From Lonicera japonica (Eukaryota > Streptophyta > Magnoliopsida > Dipsacales > Caprifoliaceae), in NCBI GenBank assembly GCA_021464415.1, contig CM038467.1, positions 17,075,127 through 17,139,126 of the forward strand: 64,000 bases of DNA, written 5' to 3'. This document shows positions 1 through 12,300 of the stretch, piece after piece. Below the pieces are notes generated by a model, which worked only from the letters and a program-made list of their open reading frames with translations, had not been told where the DNA came from and did no database searches. The position numbers and the translations under genes were made by a program. Each line of letters starts with the position of its first letter. The first letter of the stretch is position 1.

Positions 1-53
1 TCCTTTTGTTACCAAAAAAAGGTTGCGGGGGGTTTTACGTGGCAGTAAAATTA
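1..53 (-). promoter_or_regulatory. Putative 5' leader of a second ERD7-like gene lying off the left edge
   Basis: This stub resembles 18612-18668, the leader just upstream of the ATG of the ERD7-like gene; the match is clearest from the G-run through TTTTAYGTGGMAG to the target site. Homology resumes after the 54-1472 insertion and runs for about 1 kb. In the other copy the ATG is 63 bp from the insertion site, so here it would fall just left of base 1. An ACGTGGC motif sits at 37-43. The off-window gene is inferred, not seen. Confidence 0.45.
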
Positions 54-1472
54 GGGTGATTTTGTTTTTATTAACCGTATTTTATAATTAATTTATTTTT
101 AAATAATAAAAAAATTATATAAAGTTTTATAATATTTTTTTTAAAATTGATAAATATATTTACTAATTAAAATTAAATTATAATTGTATAAATTTAGATT
201 CCATTTAAATTAAGATTTCTAATCTAAATATAATCTCTTTTTAATTTCTTTCCTTTTTTATTTTAGGGCGCCTTTGAATTACAAAATTAAATTTAACTTT
301 AAAAAGCATAATTTCTTTTTCTACTTTATTTAAACTCAGTTACATGTTTAAACTAAATTGAAAATGCAAAATTAAAATATTGAGATTTCAAATCGAAATC
401 AAAAGTTAAAATTAAAAAACTCTAATTAAAATTGACTTCATCATTCTCTCTCATATATTTCAAATATGGATCTTAATACATAAACATGTCTATAATACTA
501 CTTCTTCTTGTGGCCTTCTTCCTCTTAATTGACAATGAAAAACTTTCTGGTGATATTAGATAGAGAAACCCAAGATGGGGGAGTGAGAAAACTTGGGAAA
601 GTGAGAAAGTGGCGGAAATTTGGATCAATTTATAAAGAGAGAAAATGGTCAGCAAAATTTGGGATTAATCGAAATCAAACCCACCATTGCCGGCGACCTC
701 GATTTTGCAAGAGGGGCTTGATGTTAACAGGGATGAAAGAGGGGTTTATAAATATATGTGATTACTTTGTGATTCAATTAGATTTAAATTAAAAAAAAAG
801 AAAAGTTGAAGAAGATAGATGAAGTATTTAGATACATATATATATATATATATATATTGAGAGAGAAAGAAAGAACAAATAAAATGAAGTATATATTGTA
901 CATATATGTATATGTATAGGGAGAGAAAGAACAAGAAAATTGGAAGAGATGAAAGATTTAGACCTTGTTGGGAATAAATTTATAGAAAAAAAATTGAACT
1001 TATAAGATAGAAAAATAGAGAAATTAGGATTCAAGTAAGAAGAAGATGGAAGGGAATAAGGACAGGAATAAAATTATAAAAAAAATTAAATTAAATTTGG
1101 ACAGTGGGAAGAAGGAAGAGGAGGGGGATGCCGCGACAGTGGGAAGAAGAAGAAGGAGGAGGATGCTACGACCATGGGACGGTGGGAAAGAAAAAAAAAT
1201 TGAACAGGAAGGGGTTAAATTTTGAATTTGTTATTTTAGTTCAAAGGTAATTAAAATTTACTTTAAAATCTAAATTTTTAAAGTGATTGTACTTATTAAT
1301 TTAGTGAATATTTTAATATTGAATTATTATTAAAAATAATATTTATAAAATTAAATTTATAATATATTTTTGTTAATTTATTCACGCTTATAAATTAATT
1401 TAATATATAATACAAATTAATTTATCAGCATAAATTAATTATAAAATTTGGTGAATAAAAATAAAATCACTC
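54..1472. mobile_element. 1.42-kb non-autonomous TIR transposon (hAT-like, 8-bp TSD)
   Basis: The ends are inverted repeats of about 40 bp. The left begins GGGTGATTTTGTTTTTATT; the reverse complement of the right begins GAGTGATTTTATTTTTATT. Both continue into TTTTATAATTAATTTAT. The element is flanked by a perfect 8-bp duplication TAAAATTA (46-53 and 1473-1480). The paralogous site without insertion is TAAACTTA at 18661-18668. Short ORFs inside resemble no transposase. The 8-bp duplication points to hAT, but the TIR does not start with the usual CAGGG or TAGGG. Confidence 0.8.
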
Positions 1473-2504
1473 TAAAATTAAGGTTGATGGTAGTGAAAAG
1501 GGCGCGATGTTGTGGAAGAAGATGAGTTGACCTGTGGATCAGGTGTACGTGGCACCAGATTGGGGATGCCGCGTAATAACCGCGGAGTTGTGGTGTGATG
1601 TGCTTTGTAGTGCTACAACGCAAGGCTAGACGACTAGACGTTTAGATTTTAAGGTCTTTAGGACCAAAATGTCCCTTGAGATTTTAATGATTTCGGGCCA
1701 ATAAATCTACGTCGACCGTAAATAAACGAGTTTTTTTTTTTTCCTTACGAAAGGAGAATAGCAACTTCCACTTTAGCTAAAGGAGGTGTTATTCGTTTTT
1801 TAAATTTAAGTAGAATTAAACTTTAACTTTTATATCTGAAAGTTTTTCTTTCTAAATAAAATTGTTTAATCAAGAACTAGAATAAATTTTTAATCAAATT
1901 GGGTAAATTGCTGTGTTAATTATCATTTATAAGGATTTGAAACAATTCAAAATGGTTTCCACTTTGTCCCCAACAAAATTCTAATATGTTTATCGCCCTC
2001 AAATTTTTTCTGAAATTTGCGTTGCTTTGAATCTACTAACTCTTGTAAAATAGTCTACTTTTTAATTATACAATAAAATATGAATTTTTAATTTCAAACT
2101 TGCATCCTTGATTCCTTTCAATTGTGAGAAGGGTGTATCTCTCAAGTTATTATTGAGCTAGAAACTTATGCACATAATTAGGAATGTGCAAAAAAACCGA
2201 AAAATCGACCCGAATTGAATTAGCCAATTTTTAAGATTTTCAGTCCCAGTTCGATTGAAAAAAATAAAAATCGAAAGGGGTTGATTCGGTTGTTGGTTAC
2301 TAGTGTTACAAAATTGGTGAAAACCGAACCGAACTAGCAGTACACATGTCATTCATCTATTGGTTTGAAGTATAAAAAGTATAAAATATTTTTTTTTGTA
2401 AAAAATGATTTAAGAATAAAGTATCAAATTGATTTAAAATAAGCCATTTTTTTTTGTCAAAAAATGACTTTAAGTCATAACCCAATAATATAAAAATATT
2501 TTTT
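1473..2504. repeat. Segmental duplicate of the region upstream of the ERD7-like gene (copy A)
   Basis: This stretch aligns nearly end to end with 18669-19712. Shared landmarks are the ACGTGGCACCAGAT block, GATGCCGCGTAATAACCGCG, the TTTAGGACCAAAATG block, and a decayed sequence rich in CCGAAC/CGGTT at 2161-2345. Homology ends where an LTR fragment begins near 2505. No coding sequence is seen. It is most simply the promoter region of a duplicated ERD7-like gene whose coding part is off the window. Confidence 0.8.
1547..1553 (+). promoter_or_regulatory. ABRE-like motif ACGTGGC, conserved in both duplicates
   Basis: ACGTGGC preceded by T occurs here and at the matching place in the other copy (18743-18749). 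This is the core bound by ABF/AREB bZIP factors in ABA- and drought-responsive promoters, which suits an ERD7-type gene. Function is inferred from the motif and its conservation only. Confidence 0.4.
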
Positions 2505-2966
2505 AAGCAGGTTCTTCTAGGAAAGGGAAGAAGGAGGATGCAGTTCAATAGATTGCCTTAATACCACTATCTAGTCAAGGGTCCTTCACGATAGAAGGAC
2601 CAATGCTCTTGATATTATTTTGTCGATTTTATGTATTGCACTCTCACAAATCATATGTGTTATATGGAGATTGTAAATTCATACTTGGGACCTCGTTGGA
2701 GGATAGTTGCTCTATTGTAGTATTTCTTTTGCCTTGTGAAAAGGTTATATAAGATGGAATATGTTCTTACTTTTTAGAATGTGAAAATTTAAATTTTTCA
2801 CAGGACTTATGTTTCGTTAACCTGCCATCTACGTACGGCACCCGGAAGATAAATCTCCAGGAAGATAAATTTTCTTAACGGGATTCGGGACGTCACAAGT
2901 TGGTATCAGACTCATAGGTTCCATTTTCCTTTGCCGGGAGCGGGGTAGATTAGGGGATTCCACTTC
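2505..2966 (+). mobile_element. Fragment of Ty3/gypsy LTR with primer-binding site
   Basis: This segment matches 22070-22524, the 3' part of the LTR and leader of the gypsy element at 20724. The LTR part ends in CACA at 2897. It is followed by TGGTATCAGA (2901-2910), the core complementary to initiator tRNA-Met. Similarity stops exactly at 2966, where another LTR begins with TG. Confidence 0.75.
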
Positions 2967-5600
2967 TGATGAGTGTCGAATCCAATAAAAATAATTCCTA
3001 CTCCAATTTAAATTAAATTGTGTATAGCGGTGAGCAGGGTCGAATCCACATAGATTAGTTAGACTTGATTCTTCAAATAATAAAAGAAATGGGAGTTTTG
3101 GATTTTTGTAATTTTAAACAAATTAATTGAAAGAAATTTAAAGGAGAAATCAATTTTTATGAAAAATCTAGTCTAAGTTATAATCTCATAATTGATTCAT
3201 TGAATTGATCATCGATGAAAAAATAAATCTTTTATTCTTTACTAAATTGGTTATAATTATTGATACGATCTAATAACCAGTCTCTCCTTACTTTGTCGAT
3301 AAACAAGGTACGGCCATTAATTATTTCTCAAGTCGATAAACAACCCTAGACAAGTTTATAGGATTTAATTTACCAACAACAGTAATAACTAAAGAGACCC
3401 AATTATAATCAATAAATACAAAAGCAGGATCCATTTAAATTAGATTATATATCCCAATATCATAAACCTTGTCTAAGTTATTTTACACTAATATTAGAAC
3501 ACCCAAGCAATTACGAATTTAGATTTTCTAATTGACAGCATATTATTTCATCGATCAAAACAACGTGCACTTTGTATTGATTAACCAACAATAATATAAT
3601 GAAACATAGAAGATATATAAATAGTAGAGAATAAAAGACTAATAGGAATTAATTAGATCTCACAATTCTTGAAGAATCAAAACCTTGAATAACCTTGAAC
3701 TAGAATAATAACTTAGCAATCCATGGAGCAAAGAAAATCTTCTAACTTAGAGAAAGGAAAAAAGAAAATAATGTGTTGTTGTGTTGTATGTTTTCTCCTA
3801 ACTATTTCCTAATATTTATAGGTCTAAAACAAAAGGCACAATAAAACTCTAATTCATCTTAAAATAGGAGTCTTAAAAGAAAGCAACTAAATATTGTCTC
3901 CTAATTAAAATAAGAAAGCTACTAAGGAAAGAAATAAACTACCAAAATAATTACAAAAACTAATTAAGTTCTTCTGCAAGCTATGAGAATACGCTAGAAA
4001 AATAGGGTTGAATTTTCGAAATTTGAGCGAGCCCACAGCTTAACAAAACAGCACTTCTATCTTTTGGATACAATTCTCAACTTTGGCGTGCCCACGCTTT
4101 ACGCAAATACTTCTTCTAGTTTCTTTACTTTTTCTAACTTTAGCTTCCTTCATCTTAACTTGAGTTTTTAGCTCATTTATGTCCATGTCCATCATTTTTC
4201 CTCCACAAACACGATATGCAATTAACATCCGCAAATTAGACATTTAAAACTAATAATATATCACAGGACAAATAACAATTACGCTTTTTATCAAATTCCC
4301 CCACACTAAAGCAATGCTTGCCCTTAAGCATTTAAGAGCTCAAATTACCGTCATCATCACCCATTCTTCTACCTTTATCCACTCCTCTACAACCCAAAAA
4401 CATCATGCCTTAAAGATTTAAATCTCAAAGTAACAAAAAATCAATAGAAAATAGAGTAAATCCCACAAACCAACACAACCAATCAATTACCTCGATAATT
4501 TTCTCGAAATTCAAGTGTGTTGGGACCTAACACTCTCGCAATTAATCACTCAATACACTCAAAGTGTTTAAGGTTTAAAGTGTATACTCTCAAGTCAAAA
4601 CATAAAAGATCCTTACCATAAGCTTACTAATATATCACGTCGATACCACGATGATTCGAATGTAAAGTAAAGGTCTTTAAAAGGGTTGTAATGGGGCTTC
4701 GGGTAAGGTAGGATATAAAGGATATTTGGGCTATTTTATTGAAGGAACTACATAAACTTATTCTCAAAAGATCTCAGCTTGACTCAGACGTATCACATAT
4801 TCCTTCATTTGAATCACTTTCTAAATAATCAAGACTGCACCTCCTTTACTCACTTTCTTTTCTTCCTTGATTAAGATTTTCTTATAATCACAACCCATTG
4901 ACATTGCTTAGGCTTTTCCCTTTTTTCTATTTTTCATTCTCTATTTCTCTTCTTTTCTATTTTTTTTCTTTCATTCAACTCAACTCTTTTTTTTCTTTTT
5001 TTCTTATATATAATAATATCAAGCATTCATTCTCCACATTCCTTCAAAAACATAAATCTTTGATCTTCAAAGTCTTCCAACCTTTCTAAAGTAACAAGCC
5101 GAGACTTCTTATGAACAAGTCTATATATGTTCCTCTATTGCAAGGTTTAAAAGATGGGACATTAACAAAGAAGGATTCTCAAGGCTTGTATTGTGGCTAA
5201 TTAGCAAATGAAAGGCTAAGGCTCAAAAATTGACTTTCTAAGGGAATAATTCAAGGTAGGCTTTTTAGAAAGTTTTAAAATCGGCTTTACCTAAATGCCC
5301 CTACTTTTAATGCATCCAAACCATATGGCATTCCACATGCATAACAAAGCAAGTTCTAGAAGAATCAACCATGCATGACAATCACACAATCAAAGAAAAA
5401 TAGCATGATATGATGTAAGTGCTTAAAGGCTCAAAAGCTTACTGGGTGGGTAATATGCTAAATCCTACACATTCTCCATTCAATTAATAATCAAAAGTAA
5501 CCAATCACTGCGTAGTGAATGAGAATTTAACTATTTATACTAATCCATTGTTTCCCTCAATTCATCTCAATAATGCATAATAATTCAGATCATCTAGACA
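2967..5600 (-). mobile_element. Truncated minus-strand LTR retrotransposon (LTR 2967-4293 plus 3' internal region)
   Basis: The proposed LTR starts TGATGAGTGTCG and ends TTTTTATCA at 4293 (TG...CA). It is followed by AATTCCCCCACAC, which on the minus strand is a polypurine tract GTGTGGGGGAATT. The minus-strand text before the tract, a GCAAGCATTG-type stretch, resembles the region before the 3' LTR in Tat/Athila-type gypsy elements. Beyond about 4300 lies internal non-coding DNA with no intact ORF. The right boundary is approximate and no second LTR is seen. Confidence 0.5.
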
Positions 5601-5641
5601 TAGGCATCGACAAAATCCTTAATTTAAAAGAGAACAAATTT

Positions 5642-5858
5642 ATTTTATGAGTATATATCCTCCATCTTTTAATATTCTTGGTGAAAATATAGAAAATAAG
5701 TTGAGTGATTAAAGTGATATCTTCTTGATTTTTAAGTTTTTTCATGAAGAAATTTTTCTTTGTTTAATGGTGAGTAAAAATTTTTCACCAAAAATATTAA
5801 AAGATGGAGGATATATACTCATAAAATGAGTAACATCTCTCAACTTATTTTCTATATT
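5642..5858. repeat. Double inverted repeat in A-B-A'-B' order
   Basis: Arm A (5642-5687) and its reverse complement A' (5782-5827) match at 45 of 46 bases. Arm B (5686-5705) and B' (5839-5858) match at 20 of 20. The order A, B, A', B' is not that of a simple hairpin, so both pairs cannot close into one nested stem. Confidence 0.85.
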
Positions 5859-6073
5859 GAGTAACATTTAAGAATCTAGACATTGTTATATTATTTTTAC
5901 ATTTTTCGTTGAGTTTATTTTATTAAAAAATTATATTGTCGAGATCAAAATAAGATAAAAAAAATATGTTTAATGGATTGAACATACATTTCGGTTGATG
6001 TTTGTCGAAATAAACTAATGATGTTTGTCTATTTAGATTTAAAGCGCGTTACTCTTTTTTATCCTATTATTTT

Positions 6074-6103
6074 ACCGTGCCGGATGGCACGGGTATACCC
6101 TAA
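6074..6103 (+). mobile_element. Helitron-like 3' terminus
   Basis: A perfect 7-bp hairpin CCGTGCC-GGAT-GGCACGG is followed within 10 bases by CTAA and then T. That is the hairpin plus CTRR-T arrangement of Helitron 3' ends. The 5' end was not found with confidence. Confidence 0.45.
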
Positions 6104-6341
6104 TATATTAAAATTGAAACTCTCGACCTTCCTTTCAAAACAAATATCTTAAAAAAATTTAAAAAATAATAATATGAAACTTGTTGGAAATCATATATTT
6201 CTTTTATTAGTTTAATTATCTTATATATTATAAATGAAACTCTCGACCTTCCTTTCAAAATAATTATCTTAAAAAAATGTAAAAAAATAATAATATGAAA
6301 CTTATTGGAAATCATATTTTTCTTTTATTAGTTTAATTATT
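6101..6341. repeat. Two tandem copies of a 120-bp AT-rich unit
   Basis: GAAACTCTCGACCTTCC recurs with a 120-base offset (6116 and 6236), and the rest of the unit matches closely, including the TTCTTTTATTAGTTTAATTAT end. The apparent ORF across the repeats is just the duplication read through. Confidence 0.8.
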
Positions 6342-8342
6342 AGGTATCTTTTGTACATTCCCTAATTATAAGCTATATTTTAGATTTAGTCTTTTATTAA
6401 GATTTGATTACCTAGCTTTCTTTTTCGTTTTTTTTATTAACTTTTTCCTTTTATTTATTTTCCATTGTAACCCTAATTTTGGAAGGGAAATTGTTTTACA
6501 CATGTCAATAACTTTGTTTCAATTTTTTAATTCATCGATCTAGCAGTTGAATTAATTAATTATAACATTTTCTTACGCCCACTGTTACATTTTTGCCAAC
6601 TTTAATCAACTTTCCATCCAATCCATTCGTCTTTGGCAGATCTATTGCAACTCCAGATGATTATGCTCATATATTTTTGATGCAACATGCTACATCTTCA
6701 ATCCTCTGCTTTTAGTCTATCGTATTATGCCTTAAATTTATTTGTGTTTGGTGGTATTGTGAATACCTCATTTTGTGACCCTCGTAAAATCCTAATCTCT
6801 AAGGAAATGAGCACGTATACATGCACGGGCATTCATACATGCATACATACTATGTACATGTGATATAGGTAAAACAAAGAAGTAAAGAGAACACATGGAC
6901 GATAAGTTACGAGAATTACTAGAAACTGCTAGAATCGAAAACCGTCAAATCTTGTGAGAACTTGTAAAATAAGACTTCTTGATTTATGATCATCCTAAAA
7001 CTCAAGGTTGTTATGTAGTTCCATAAGGAGTAACATATTCAAAAATCATCTCGATCTGACATCCAGATCTCAGAAAATTCAGAAAATCGGGAGTTTAGTT
7101 TGGGTAATCAAACAGAGGCCTTCCCGAAGTCCAAACGAGCTCAAATTTGGTCAGTATGTGGATTTTATCATGGGAAATAACATACTAAAAAATTAGATTA
7201 ATAAAATGCTCGGTTGGATGGAACATCAAAAACGTCTCAGCCAAAAAGTGTATGTCGTGTAAATAGATGCTCTTAGAGCATCTGTCCACACGATAGAACT
7301 CCCCAAGCCTAACCCATTTTATTTTTAAGATATAAATACATATATACTGACCCTATTTGAAGTATCAGTCTGCTCTGGAACTTTGAGAATAGTGTTCTAA
7401 AATACTATTCCACATTGATCAATCGCATGTAAAAATTGTTGTTTATCTTAAAATCAGTTCAAATTTCATATTTAAATCCCGTTTTCAAAACCGAAGATGT
7501 GGAATGAGATATAATCATTTTTAAACATATTTTTATCAATTAATTTCATAAAATCTTAATTGTATTAGTCTCAGTTTACGAAAGAATCATTAAGCGTTTG
7601 TACCCAATTTAATCTATAAATTGTGGTGCTTACCTAAATATCCAATATGAGAGTACTGGATTCATCAATATTGGTTTAAGTAATTAAACTGTGTTACATT
7701 ATTGACGAACGAATCTCGAAGATTACCGAAAATCTGATTCCAAATTGAATTAGCTTCCGAAAAGCACTATTTTTTACCAAAAACACTTGTTTTGCTATTT
7801 ATGATTATCAGAATCATTTTTCAAATCACACACACATTGATTTCTAAAATTAAAGTGCGAAATACGAAGCACATGCTTTCCATTCCTATCATAAATCCGA
7901 GTTTTCTAAAACTATGGAGCGATACGCAATAACATCATTAAGCATGCGAATTTTCGATTATAACTATACGCATATCCTACTTAGAGACCGAAAGCACGAA
8001 TTGGGTCCCTGACACCTTTTCGATTCGTAATTTAATCTTCAAACCTTTGAATCAACTAGTTTCGCATGAATTGTGTTTAAGATGTCATTTAATCCATAAA
8101 TGTTCCTCTTTCACAAAAACTTTTATTTGTTTAGTAAAACAAACTAGTGATTCTGATTTTCTTTACAAACCATAACATTTTCTCAAGTTAAAACAGGATC
8201 GTTTTTCAAACAAATCGAAAAACCGAAAGAATCGCCGCCTAGAGGGCTGGCGTCAAAAACTCGGGTTCTCACAGGTATACTTATCATTATACCATTTTTT
8301 AAAATTGCTATAAAGTGTTTCTTAGCATTCTTTTGTTTCAAC
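6342..8342. other. Gene-free AT-rich DNA
   Basis: No ORF here resembles a known protein. Parts of 6350-6480 recur at 9596-9660 and 15150-15245, so some of it is dispersed repeat. The 6780-8280 segment has the texture of a decayed retroelement but no terminal repeat or primer site could be confirmed. Confidence 0.5.
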
Positions 8343-9335
8343 TAGGGCTGGCCACGGTTCGATACCCGAACCGACTTGGTCAGTTTATCCATGAAGAGAA
8401 CCATTGCCGAAACTGCAGTAATCGGTTTATCGACATTCGATTTTACCAAAATGGTCGGTTGGTTCGATTGGCAGCCGGTTAAAAACTGACCATCATTTGA
8501 ATTGAAAAAAAAAAGTCTAGAAAATTGAAGAAGAAGACGACAGCTCTGCTTTCTCTCTCTACTTTAGATCTAAAAGATGGTTATGGCACTTTTGTTATGG
8601 CACAATCGGATTTTGTGTAGTAAAGGGCTCGTTTTGTGGAGCGGTGGAGGAACTAATAGAGGACCAAAAGGAGACGGAGGACTGGATGGGCGGTGCCAAA
8701 AAAATGAAGGTCGATGGTATGTGAATGAGATGAATGGGCTTCTGCAGGTGGGTTTCTCTTTCTACTTCATGTCCATTAATATCAAGTTTAAATATGAGGC
8801 TAAATCTAAAAGTAGCTGCAGTATCCAATGTTTATTATGCAGATCTAATTTTTTAAAAAAATTAATATGTTGTACACTTGTATCGTAAGAAAGAGAAGGG
8901 GGTTGAAAATAATATATATATATACACACACACATAGAGCGAGAGAATGGAGTGGAGACCCACCCGCTTGGAAGAGTATAGAAGATGGGGTGGAACTTTG
9001 TAGAAATCTTCGTCAACATTTAATTTGATTTGGAATGTGTTGGTAATTCTTCTTCTCCTTTTTGTTTTCTTCATCTTGATCAATATTAATTTGATTTGGA
9101 AAGTACTGCTACTACTTTTTCTTTTGACGATGATGATGCTGGTGAGAGTGATTATTACTATAATAATATTTGACAAATTTTATTGTTTTTTTACTTTGGT
9201 TGGTCGGTCAGTTTATACCGAATATGGTCAGTTACCGATCACCGGCTACCAATCAAAGTTCCATCAGTTCTGTTACTAACTGACTTTGGTCGGTTCAGTC
9301 AGTTTTTGGTTTGTTGTTTAAAAATGCCACCCCTA
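8343..9335. mobile_element. 993-bp non-autonomous hAT element
   Basis: The ends are TAGGGCTGGCCA and, reverse-complemented from the right, TAGGGGTGGCA, typical hAT termini. They are flanked by a perfect 8-bp duplication GTTTCAAC (8335-8342 and 9336-9343). The interior has decayed CGGTT/AACCG-rich subterminal stretches. Several short ORFs inside encode nothing recognisable and no transposase is present. Confidence 0.88.
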
Positions 9336-9343
9336 GTTTCAAC

Positions 9344-12300
9344 CAATTATTTTATGGCGGTCCCATGACTTTATTTTTGTTGGATGTTGTTCCTACCATT
9401 GCACTTATTGCAGTGGAAAAAAATTCTGTCTTTTTATATGAACGTGTTTTCCCACCTTTTGCGCATGCTGCTGTTAATCTTTAAGGTACTTGTTTTAAGC
9501 TCAAAAGAAGCATATTTAATTAAATACTTCGAAGAAGTAGATTCTTCATCAAAGGATTGGTGTTCTACGGTAAATTGATTTCGGTTTCACTCCTTCTTCA
9601 ATTTACCTTTTATTAGTTTAATTATTAAATTATATTAGGCATCTATTGTACATCCTATAAGAGATCTTTTATGCGGACATAGCCACCCTTTGAGTAAAGG
9701 GGGCAATAGCACGCCCTTGATTTTTCTTTTTAATAATACTATTAAAAAAATTACATAAATATGAGAAAAAAAACTTTAATAGTTCATTTTTTTATTTTTT
9801 TGGATATTCAAAATTAGGAGTTAAAATTTTAATATATTAAAACTAGTGTTATCTTTAAAAGGTAAACTTAGTGTTATTTTAGTATTAATATGCAATACCT
9901 TTGCCTTAATTGGCGTGAATTAATTAAGGCTCGAGGTGCTACTAAATTGTTATAGACATGGTTGGGACATGTCAATATTTAAATTTGTCAATCATTATAA
10001 ATTCAATTAGTTGGAGCTACCATAGGATACATGGATATTTTCATTATATAGAAAATATGCATACATGATCATACATGACAAGTTTTTACAATTTAACAAA
10101 CATATAAAATAAGTCTTGTTGGTGCTAAAAATTAGAATGATATTTTAGACCACACAGTCAAATGATTAGATCACGTGATTAATATGATGAATGCAACAAA
10201 CCAATAAAGTCAAAGATGTATAGAGGAGGTTGGCTTCGTATAGAGATTCGGGTTAGTCCTCCTATGTGGAATGGAGTTAAGAGCTCGATTTTTCTTATAT
10301 TGATTTTAAATAAACAAGCATTACAGACTCACACAAGCCTCTTTAACTGTTCTATCCTTGCAATGTTACAATCAGAGTGGGCTCGGGCTACACGAGTTCT
10401 GACTTCTCTATTCTATGAGCTCTACTGAGTGCTCTGAGCTTCTATTTTCTCTCTTATCTTCTAACTATTGAATGTTGGATTCTCCTTATTATTAGGTTCG
10501 TATGGTTGTTGTCAAATTAGTTGAACTTGGTTGTTGAAATAAGTAAATGTTTCTTGTATATATATATGAGACAGAGGAAGTGTGTAGACGAGCTCTGCTT
10601 GCATGTTCGAGGCCATGCATTTATCACCACCCTCTCTCACCTTGTTTCTCCATGAATTTCGGTGCATTAAATATGATCATAGTGCATTTAATAAAGGCGA
10701 ATGAAGCTCTGTGGCTTCTGCAGAGCAGGTGGCAGTCGCCCACTCCATCTGTCGGCCACTCCGTCATAATGGTTAGGCGAGAACCCCAGAGCTCGTTGAG
10801 AGAGCTCTATCACTTGAGCTCCACGATTTATTGTGCGAAATGAATTCTTGAGCAGGTATCCCCCTGCTGGGAGGCTTCGTTTTTCCTGTGGTGCTTGAAC
10901 ATAGCTCCTTAGAACTTATCTTGCTATGACAGAAAGGGCCGCAAATATGGGTGAACACGTATCCACTCGCGGTTAACTAGATAAATTAAATCATTAATTT
11001 ACACCATCAAGTCCTATGATAAGTTATCCGTAGTTAACTTCAATATATATACATTTATACAACTAAAACTAAATAAGTATCAGAGCTTTTCTAAAACGTT
11101 CACAAGCCTATATATTCGTCTCCAAAAAACTCCTTGTCACCTAAAATGTTTTTTTAAAAACTAGGGCGAGCCTAATGCATAATAGGGGGAATAAAGAATG
11201 TAATTTAAAAACCAATTATTTAATTTAAATCAATGTATTAATCATTACCGACATGGCATAAAACATATTTTACCACAATTGCTATAGTTATTGTTTGTGT
11301 TAAAACTTAGAACGGGCTTTTCTAACCACATGGTCAAATGATTTAGTGATGATTGGAATGATGTGACATATAATGTAACACTTTTATAAGAAACAGACAA
11401 AGGAGAACCAGACAAAAATATATAAAGGATGTTCACCCTTTATGTGAAAGGGTTAATCCACCTCTTATGAATGTAGCTCGAGGCTCGAGGCTGGCTTGTA
11501 CTAATATAACAAACAAATTCTGATTATAAATAAATTTATCTCCCGGATCCCCCTATCATTTTAATACAATTGTTGGAGGAGTTATGTGCAAATCAATGAC
11601 CAAATACCTTAGGCTTAGGAGCTATGCGACACGCCTCAGACCTCTCTATCTTTTCATTTCTCTATATTTCTATTTTCTTGCCTTATGGATTTGTTAAAAC
11701 CTAGTTGGTGAAGCACAAAAAATGCTTCCTTATATAGATATGTCGAGGAAGACGATGTCCGGCCAATCTAGGACAGTTGGCATTTTTTGATCCCTCCATC
11801 ATTACAGCATGCTTGGCTGCTAACCTTGCTTCTCCCCTTTTATCTAAAGCATTAAATGCGACTGGTAAGTATTTAATGAAGTTTAGGGAGCTCGATGAAA
11901 GAACTTTGAAGGTTCACCTCTAAAAGTCTGTTGATTTGAGTATTTGTCTAAGCCCCACTATAACATTCCCACGAGCTCGGTGTCCACATGGCACTAGGCT
12001 TCAAACCTCTCTGCTACTCTATCGCACGTCGACATGGACTGCCACGTGTCCCCTTATGATTGGCATGAAGGTCAAATGATTGTTTTACTCCATGAGTTAT
12101 CATATATTACATAATTTCAAATATAATGCCATGTATATGTAATATCACCTGAACCTCGACGTAGTGTCAGCCCATTTACATGAAGAAACAAAATCAATAA
12201 CATCAAACATAGAATTCCACCACCGAGATAAAATAAATCAATACGCCACTATGCCGAATTTAAGAACCATAGTCAATAATTATGATCTGACTATAGAGAT

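Noticed and set aside
3036..3052. GGGTCGAATCC resembling a tRNA T-loop
   Set aside because: No acceptor stem, D-arm or anticodon arm can be formed around it; it lies within an LTR.
8577..9279. Several 60-104 codon ORFs
   Set aside because: All lie inside the 993-bp hAT element and show no transposase motifs.
11076..11085. GTATCAGAGC as a retrotransposon primer site
   Set aside because: The first bases of the site are missing and no LTR end (CA) or LTR could be placed upstream.
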